Source of the DNA: Bacteroidales bacterium
GTDB lineage: Bacteria; Bacteroidota; Bacteroidia; Bacteroidales; Paludibacteraceae
Direction: 5' to 3'
DNA: 10,742 nucleotides
Assembly (NCBI GenBank): GCA_900769555.1
Contig: CAAGHA010000014.1
Coordinates: 1-10,742 of the forward strand
Shown: in pieces, positions 6,618 through 10,742 of the stretch
Position numbering within the stretch: position 1 is the first letter of the stretch
Layout of the letters: every line of letters begins with the position of its first letter
The notes under the pieces: model-generated
What the model was told of the DNA's origin: nothing
The model's input: only the letters and a program-made list of their open reading frames with translations
The model's database searches: none
Position numbers and translations under genes: made by a program

Positions 6618-7478
6618 ATGAACAATAATATTGGATTAGTATTAGAAGGAGGAGGAATGCGTGGTGCATTCACATGCGGTGTATTAGACTATTTAATTGA
6701 TAATCATATAAAATTCCCTTATGGAATTGGCGTATCAGCCGGAGCAGGAAACGGACTTTCATACATTAGCAACCAAAAGGGACGAGGAAAATATACTACC
6801 GTTGATTTAATGAGAGAAAGACAATACATTAGTCTCTCCAACCTTATTTTTAAAGGATCTTTAATTGACATGAACTTGCTTTATGAAGAGCTTCCACAAA
6901 AACTATATCCATACGATTTTGAAGCCTATAAAAACAATCCGGCAGAATATGAAATTGTAACAACTAATTGTGAAACGGGCAAGGCATGCTATTTTCAAAA
7001 ACAAGATACTGAAAAAAAATTAGTACAAATCGCACGTGCATCCGGTAGTCTCCCGTACATCTCACCCATCATAACCATTGATGGAATACCTATGTTAGAT
7101 GGAGGATTAGCAGACTCTATTCCTGTGAAAAGAGCAATGGAGAAAGGTTATAAAAACTGTGTAGTCGTACTAACCAGAAACAAGGGTTACAGAAAAAAGA
7201 GGAGTCACTTCCCGATGCCCGATTTTATGTATCGAAAGTATCCGTTGCTGCAAGAGACGCTAAAAAACAGACATGCACTATACAATCAACAACTTGATTT
7301 AGTTGATCAACTAGAAAATGAGGGGAAAATCTTGGTTATACGTCCCAAAAATCCAGTCGAAGTTGATCGAATAGAAAAAGATGCAATCAAGTTAGAAAAA
7401 CTATATCTCGAAGGTTACGAATGTGCCAAATCTGCAAATGTCGAACAATTTATAAAACGGGTTGAAAACCGGGTATAA
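6618..7478 (+). CDS. Patatin-like phospholipase, YjjU-type
   Basis: A 286-residue patatin-family serine hydrolase. The oxyanion-hole loop EGGGMRG is at residues 10-16. The nucleophile elbow GVSAG (38-42) carries catalytic S40, and the dyad aspartate D161 is in LDGGLADSIP. The compact size, lack of a signal peptide or membrane segment, and motifs near the extreme N-terminus resemble the cytoplasmic E. coli YjjU group. Family members hydrolyse acyl esters of phospholipids or lysophospholipids; the substrate here is unknown. The ATG at 6618 is preceded by an A-rich leader without Shine-Dalgarno sequence. It begins 27 bp after the tamL stop, so both are probably on one mRNA. This suggests a link between outer-membrane assembly and lipid turnover, which is inference from position only. 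Confidence 0.9.
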   Translation: MNNNIGLVLEGGGMRGAFTCGVLDYLIDNHIKFPYGIGVSAGAGNGLSYISNQKGRGKYTTVDLMRERQYISLSNLIFKGSLIDMNLLYEELPQKLYPYDFEAYKNNPAEYEIVTTNCETGKACYFQKQDTEKKLVQIARASGSLPYISPIITIDGIPMLDGGLADSIPVKRAMEKGYKNCVVVLTRNKGYRKKRSHFPMPDFMYRKYPLLQETLKNRHALYNQQLDLVDQLENEGKILVIRPKNPVEVDRIEKDAIKLEKLYLEGYECAKSANVEQFIKRVENRV

Positions 7479-7768
7479 AGCTCGTTTCATCAGGTTGCAA
7501 GCAACATAGATAACTCCATCAGACTCTTATAGCAAGAATTTGAGAGCATACCATAGCCCCTTGCAAACCATCAAAATTCAGACATAAAAAAACTCCTTAA
7601 GAGAACTTCAACAAGTAAAGACTTTTGCGTTCTATTTGTTCAAATCTTGTTCAAACCCTCTTGAATCTACAATATTTATCTTTTTGATATTCAATCAATT
7701 ACAAAACTCCACGACCCTTCAAAAAAAATCATATCGACCTAATTCATAAAAGTCCGTTTAAACAATTG
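7479..7768. other. Gene-free spacer between convergent units
   Basis: This 290-bp stretch separates the plus-strand phospholipase from the minus-strand thioesterase gene. I see no recognisable gene. Just after the phospholipase stop are GTTGC/GCAAC (7494-7498 and 7501-7505) and a longer possible pairing of GGTTGCAAG (7493-7501) with CTTGCAAACC (7560-7569), with one bulged base. Neither is followed by a T-tract, so a clear intrinsic terminator for either unit is missing. Confidence 0.4.
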
Positions 7769-8236
7769 TTACTCTTCAAATTCTAAATCCCTATAAATAA
7801 CTTTAGTCCCCTCTGTGTTTTTAAATGAAAACATATAAACAGTTCCTTCAGTACACAAATCACCTTGCGCATCCGTAATCGTTACATCAACCACACAAAC
7901 ATTCCTCATAATTTTATTCACCTTTCCACGAATAGTTAGTTTCCCTTGATCAGTTGAGACACTCTTTTTATACTTTATTTCCAATTTAGAAGTTACACAA
8001 GTAGCCTTCAGATGATAGTGAGTAGTCCATTCTGCCATTTCATCAATCAATGCAGACTGAACACCACCGTGCAAAACACCTTTCCAACCGTCAAAGTGTT
8101 GTGCCGGATCCCAATACGAAACCAACTCCTCACCATCAACATAAAATTCCATTTTTAAACCATACGGATTGTGGGGAGCACAGCCAAAACAATTGTATCC
8201 ATCAATGCCCAGCCACGGATTCTTTAATTTTCTCAT
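7769..8236 (-). CDS. PaaI-like hotdog-fold thioesterase
   Basis: A 155-residue hotdog-fold acyl-CoA thioesterase of the PaaI/4HBT superfamily. Near the N-terminus is CFGCAPHNPYGL (16-27), the CxGCxPxNPxGL signature seen in the THEM4-like branch. The active-site region VLHGGVQSALIDEM (54-67) contains the HGG motif, and D65/E66 are the likely catalytic acids. Strand-rich sequence continues to an acidic tail. Family enzymes hydrolyse acyl- or aryl-CoA thioesters in the cytoplasm; the substrate is not predictable. The ATG at 8236 is chosen; an in-frame TTG at 8260 would add eight residues but lies inside the left end of element 2 and has no support. It is in the same direction as the transporter upstream, separated by element 2. 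Confidence 0.9.
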   Translation of the reverse strand: MRKLKNPWLGIDGYNCFGCAPHNPYGLKMEFYVDGEELVSYWDPAQHFDGWKGVLHGGVQSALIDEMAEWTTHYHLKATCVTSKLEIKYKKSVSTDQGKLTIRGKVNKIMRNVCVVDVTITDAQGDLCTEGTVYMFSFKNTEGTKVIYRDLEFEE

Positions 8237-8255
8237 AATTTTAAATCTCTCTTTA

Positions 8256-8480
8256 GGCAAGTTCTATAAATTAGTTCGAGATGATTTTGAAGAGCATTTT
8301 ATTTAGTTGTTTTTATTATTCCTTTTTGATACTAGACCACTATTTACAGCAAAAGAATAATCATAAAAAACCTCTCAAATATGCGCTAAATAAAATTTAA
8401 AGAACTTCAAAATGAATTCAAAAGCATCCGAAATAAGAATGTTAAGTATAAAACATTAATCGTAATTTATAGAAGTTACC
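8256..8480. mobile_element. MITE-like inverted-repeat element 2 (no transposase)
   Basis: A 225-bp unit filling almost the whole gap between the small NSS subunit gene and the thioesterase gene. The left end GGCAAGTTCTATAAATTA (8256-8273) and the right end, read inward on the minus strand as GGTAACTTCTATAAATTA (8480-8463), match at 16 of 18 positions. Inside are TTCGAG (8274-8280 area), GAAGAGCA (8289-8296) and ACAGCAAAA (8346-8354), in the same order and strand as element 1. A second, nested inverted repeat is present: ATTTTGAAG plus ATTTTATTTAG (8284-8306) faces its complement at 8386-8413 with different internal spacing. The flanks TTTA and ATTA are imperfectly alike. No coding potential is seen. 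Confidence 0.55.
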
Positions 8481-8485
8481 ATTAG

Positions 8486-8632
8486 TTAATTATTATTCTT
8501 ATCATTTAAATCTTCTCCTGAATTACCTTTTCCCCCATTCAGAACTCGATACAACAAATATGCAGTAATGACGGTTATAGAACCTTGCACAAAAAACATT
8601 AATAACAACGCTGAAAATTTCATATCATTCAT
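8486..8632 (-). CDS. MetS-like small subunit of an NSS transporter
   Basis: A 48-residue protein whose ATG (8632-8630) overlaps the transporter stop codon TGA (8631-8629) as ATGA, a layout that implies translational coupling. It starts MNDMKFSALLLMFFVQGSIT, has one hydrophobic helix at about residues 6-31 and ends in a polar tail rich in Gly, Asn, Asp and Lys. In Corynebacterium the NSS methionine/alanine importer MetP needs the small membrane protein MetS, and similar tiny genes follow NSS transporters in many bacteria. Size, single membrane span and position fit that family; the sequence itself is too short for a firm match. It probably sits in the inner membrane with the adjacent symporter. 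Its stop is 5 bases from element 2. Confidence 0.75.
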   Translation of the reverse strand: MNDMKFSALLLMFFVQGSITVITAYLLYRVLNGGKGNSGEDLNDKNNN

Positions 8633-10254
8633 TTTTGAGGAGTTTTCTCCAATAGTGTATCACTTCGTTCTTCTCTAGTTCGAGTTGCATGCCAAATCAA
8701 GACACAAATCAAAATAAAGAAAGTTAACAATAAAATTCTGGTCATATCCAAATAAAATATAGAAGGATCATTAGGGTCAACGCCCTGATGCATTAACTCA
8801 GCTATAATCGCAGAGTTATCCAATTTCCATCCGGAAAGACTCAACAAAGACCAATCATCATTCATTGGTTTTATTAGCGCAGAAACAAATATTACAATAA
8901 AAAGAGTTGGAGTCACATATTTCAAGATATACTTGAATATACCAGGAATCTTTAATTCTGCATGATCAGTAATCATTCTCCAACCTTTATCTACCCCCAT
9001 TACCCATGAGAATGCAATTGATTCTATCATAGCAAAGAAAAAGAGAGCAATTGTACCACCCCAATAATCGTATTCATCAAATACCCCTTTATCAAAAAAC
9101 AAGATACAAGGCAAAGCCATTACAAGCAAAACAACACCAAAAATAATCGCCGATCTCTTTTGAGTCCAATCATAACTTCTTGAAAAGAAACCAATAGTAG
9201 GTTGAGCCAATGCCAATGTAGAAGTTAAACTAGCAAAAAACAACAACCCAAAAAAGGAAAATCCTGCCACGGCAGAAAAGAAGTCGCCCCACTGCTCAAA
9301 CAGATATGGCATCGTTCTAAAGCCGAGTCCCAACCCACCGGACTGCATCAACTCGACCACTCTATCAATACCTAAATAACCCACAGAAATTGGGATGATA
9401 ATAGCAGAACCAACTACCACTTCAGTAAATTCATTAATAAATCCGGAGGTCATTGAATTGAGAGCTATATCATCCTCTTTTTGCAAATAAGATGCATAAC
9501 ACTGAATCGCACCCATTCCCAAAGAGAGTGTAAAAAATATTTGTCCGGCAGCAGCCAACCAAACCTTAGGATTATCCAATGAATCAAAATTAGGAGTCCA
9601 TAAAAAATTCAGACCAACCGTACCATCAAAGAGTGCACCCTCCTCTCCTGCTGTCAATGTACAAGCTTTAATAGCCAAGAAAATACCAAAAATAAAAAGC
9701 ATGGGCATGCAAAATTTAGCCACACGTTCAATTCCCTCTGAAATTCCCCTACTCAAAACAAAAACATTAAGAAACACGCAAAAGAGAAAAGAAACAAGAG
9801 GAATAAAATTCTCCGCACTCACATTCAAATAAGCTGCAAAAAAAGCTGAAATACCGGCCTCACCCATTCCATCAAAAAAGCCAAAAATAGAATAGAATGC
9901 ATAAGACAAAGCCCAACTCTCTATATATGAATAATAGGAGCAAATTATCACACTTGAGAAAATCCCAAAAGCTCCTGTATATCTCCAAATTTTACGATGA
10001 TTCATCATCTGCATAATCATTGGAGGAGAATGATGCCCATGCATTCCTCCAAACTTACCGGTTGACCACTCTACGAACAATAATGGAATACCCAATAAAA
10101 GAAATGATACCAAATAAGGAATAATAAATGCCCCACCACCATTCTGTACAGCTTGAACAGGGAATCGCAAAAAATTACCTATCCCAACAGCATTCCCTGC
10201 CATTGCTAAGATCAAACCTATACGTGAATTCCACGCCTGACTCTGTTGACTCAT
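8629..10254 (-). CDS. LeuT-type sodium:amino-acid symporter (NSS/SLC6 family)
   Basis: A 541-residue inner-membrane Na+-coupled symporter with about 12 membrane helices. It closely parallels Aquifex LeuT: TM1 AMAGNAVGIGNFLRFP falls at the same residue numbers (N21, A22, N27, R30), and TM3 SYYSYIESW places Y108 at the LeuT position. TM6 has FTLSLG (LeuT F253/T254/S256), TM7 has NEFTEV (LeuT N286), and TM8 has FFASLTST (LeuT S355/S356 region, here Ser then Thr). The Na1 and Na2 ligands and main substrate contacts therefore appear intact, which favours a small neutral amino acid; the exact substrate is inference. The ATG at 10254 gives the same N-terminal length as LeuT. The MetS-like gene overlaps its stop, and a -7 box lies about 40 bases upstream. 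Confidence 0.95.
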   Translation of the reverse strand: MSQQSQAWNSRIGLILAMAGNAVGIGNFLRFPVQAVQNGGGAFIIPYLVSFLLLGIPLLFVEWSTGKFGGMHGHHSPPMIMQMMNHRKIWRYTGAFGIFSSVIICSYYSYIESWALSYAFYSIFGFFDGMGEAGISAFFAAYLNVSAENFIPLVSFLFCVFLNVFVLSRGISEGIERVAKFCMPMLFIFGIFLAIKACTLTAGEEGALFDGTVGLNFLWTPNFDSLDNPKVWLAAAGQIFFTLSLGMGAIQCYASYLQKEDDIALNSMTSGFINEFTEVVVGSAIIIPISVGYLGIDRVVELMQSGGLGLGFRTMPYLFEQWGDFFSAVAGFSFFGLLFFASLTSTLALAQPTIGFFSRSYDWTQKRSAIIFGVVLLVMALPCILFFDKGVFDEYDYWGGTIALFFFAMIESIAFSWVMGVDKGWRMITDHAELKIPGIFKYILKYVTPTLFIVIFVSALIKPMNDDWSLLSLSGWKLDNSAIIAELMHQGVDPNDPSIFYLDMTRILLLTFFILICVLIWHATRTREERSDTLLEKTPQK

Positions 10255-10294
10255 AAAAAAAACTTATTATAAAACTCTTATTTTAGTTTCTCCA

Positions 10295-10302
10295 CAAAGA
10301 TA
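10295..10302 (-). promoter_or_regulatory. Bacteroides-type promoter of the symporter gene (-7 box)
   Basis: TATCTTTG on the minus strand fits TAnnTTTG. No TTTG is found at the -33 distance. The predicted start near 10288 gives a leader of about 34 bases before the ATG at 10254. Element 3 ends about 50 bases upstream of this box. Confidence 0.45.
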
Positions 10303-10353
10303 CAACAAAGAAATGAAAGAGGTATAAAATGATAAAAAATTTAAATGATTATA

Positions 10354-10529
10354 GGTGAGTTCCATAAATTCAACGTATTTAATTTTATTACATCTTCAAC
10401 ATATCAGCTGCTCCGTTACAAGAATAGAGAGCTGAGAGTTCATCATCACTCTCAGAGTAAATCAAAACAGCAAAACCATCACCTCAATGTAATCAAATTT
10501 TACCAAAAGATAAATTTATAAAATTTACC
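10354..10529. mobile_element. MITE-like inverted-repeat element 3 (decayed, no transposase)
   Basis: A 176-bp unit upstream of the symporter promoter. The left end GGTGAGTTCCATAAATTCA (10354-10372) and the right end, read inward on the minus strand as GGTAAATTTTATAAATTTA (10529-10511), match at 14 of 19 positions. All five differences are G-to-A or C-to-T changes, as expected from drift toward AT. The interior has ACAGCAAAA (10467-10475), as in elements 1 and 2, and a perfect 8-bp hairpin CTGAGAGT/ACTCTCAG (10432-10439, 10448-10455) with an 8-base loop. An alternative pairing CAGCT/AGCTG (10405-10409, 10430-10434) overlaps its left arm. The flanks TATA and TAAA are imperfectly alike. Confidence 0.45.
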
Positions 10530-10541
10530 TAAAACAAAAAC

Positions 10542-10572
10542 TTTTTAAAATAAAATTAAAACATTAACTTTG
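10542..10572 (+). promoter_or_regulatory. Plus-strand promoter near the right edge
   Basis: The -7 box TAACTTTG (10565-10572) matches TAnnTTTG. TTTT (10542-10545) stands exactly 19 bases upstream, close to the -33 TTTG consensus, making this the best-spaced promoter in the window. It drives transcription rightward from about 10578 toward a gene outside the window. Confidence 0.55.
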
Positions 10573-10742
10573 CGCGGTTTTTTAATATCAAACTAACAAA
10601 TGACAGAAAATCCAATTTAAAATATTTGAAGATTCCATTTAGAAACGCAAGATTTTTTTATAAGATATTATGAAAAACACTGCGGGGGAAGCCATGCGGC
10701 GGGGGCGCAAAGCCCCCAAGAGCGTTCAATAGCATTACAAAA
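10573..10742 (+). other. Leader region with tiny frames and a GC-rich hairpin
   Basis: No recognised gene lies in this stretch. Downstream of the promoter come a six-codon frame MTENPI (10600-10620) and a 20-codon frame starting MKNTAGEAMRRGRKAPKSVQ (10670-10732). Codons of the second frame lie in an abruptly GC-rich block (about 10680-10717) that contains the hairpin GGGGGC-GCAAA-GCCCCC (10701-10717). Neither frame has protein-like support beyond being open. The block could be a structured mRNA leader, a regulatory RNA or the edge of a repeat that continues past the window. Confidence 0.35.

Noticed and set aside
7493..7569. Terminator for the tamL-phospholipase unit
   Set aside because: Short imperfect stems exist but none is followed by a T-tract on the plus strand.
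7629..7642. Possible fourth element end, GTTCTATTTGTTCA
   Set aside because: It lacks the outer GGTG, has no convincing inverted partner at the right distance and lies in AT-rich DNA where such partial matches occur by chance.
8050..8238. Plus-strand 62-codon frame antisense to the thioesterase
   Set aside because: It is a shadow of the hotdog-fold coding strand, rich in His, Gln and Pro and without recognisable features.
8237..8260. Eight-residue N-terminal extension of the thioesterase from a TTG
   Set aside because: The TTG falls inside the left end of element 2, and the family N-terminus is satisfied by the ATG at 8236.
10600..10620. Six-codon frame MTENPI as a gene
   Set aside because: It is far too short to support as a coding gene; it is kept only as part of the leader description.

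Overview
The window reads as chromosomal DNA of an AT-rich member of the Bacteroidota, most likely Bacteroidales. The reasons are: start regions are A-rich and have no Shine-Dalgarno sequence; several upstream regions carry the Bacteroides-type -7 box TAnnTTTG; and the proteins match lineage-typical forms (lipoprotein TamL, archaeal-type GlmM, HU without the usual RNP arm motif, a very basic 29-residue protein between hup and rng). Genus cannot be told from the sequence alone.

Left part (1-3852, all minus strand). Reading in the transcribed direction the order is glmM (aminosugar phosphate mutase for cell-wall precursors), hup (HU-family DNA-binding protein), a tiny bS22-like/COX24-domain ribosomal protein, and rng (RNase G/E). 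hup and the tiny gene are 28 bp apart and look co-transcribed from a good -7 box. A 13-bp perfect hairpin with a T-tract ends that unit before rng, and rng has a second perfect hairpin just ahead of its start codon. A 41-bp-period direct repeat lies past the rng stop at the window edge.

Middle part (3853-7768, plus strand). tamL, an outer-membrane Omp85 lipoprotein, is followed 27 bp later by a patatin-like phospholipase. They look like a two-gene unit concerned with the cell envelope, but tamB is not present next to them. The 290 bp after the phospholipase hold no gene that I can see.

Right part (7769-10742, mostly minus strand). A LeuT-type sodium:amino-acid symporter is followed, with a 4-base ATGA overlap, by a 48-residue single-membrane-span protein matching the layout of MetS-type NSS small subunits. 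A hotdog-fold PaaI-like thioesterase lies further downstream. The right edge has a convincing plus-strand promoter, a leader with very short reading frames and an abruptly GC-rich hairpin segment; the gene it serves is outside the window.

The most unusual signal is a family of three short intergenic elements (about 198, 225 and 176 bp; at 4065-4262, 8256-8480 and 10354-10529). All are bounded by inverted copies of a shared ~19-bp end, consensus GGTGAGTTCTATAAATTCA. All carry a central ACAGCAAA and no transposase. The first two also share TTCGAG and GAAGAGCA in the same order and on the same strand. They look like decayed MITE-type elements, and two of them sit immediately next to start or stop codons, so they probably contribute to the leaders or 3' ends of the neighbouring genes.
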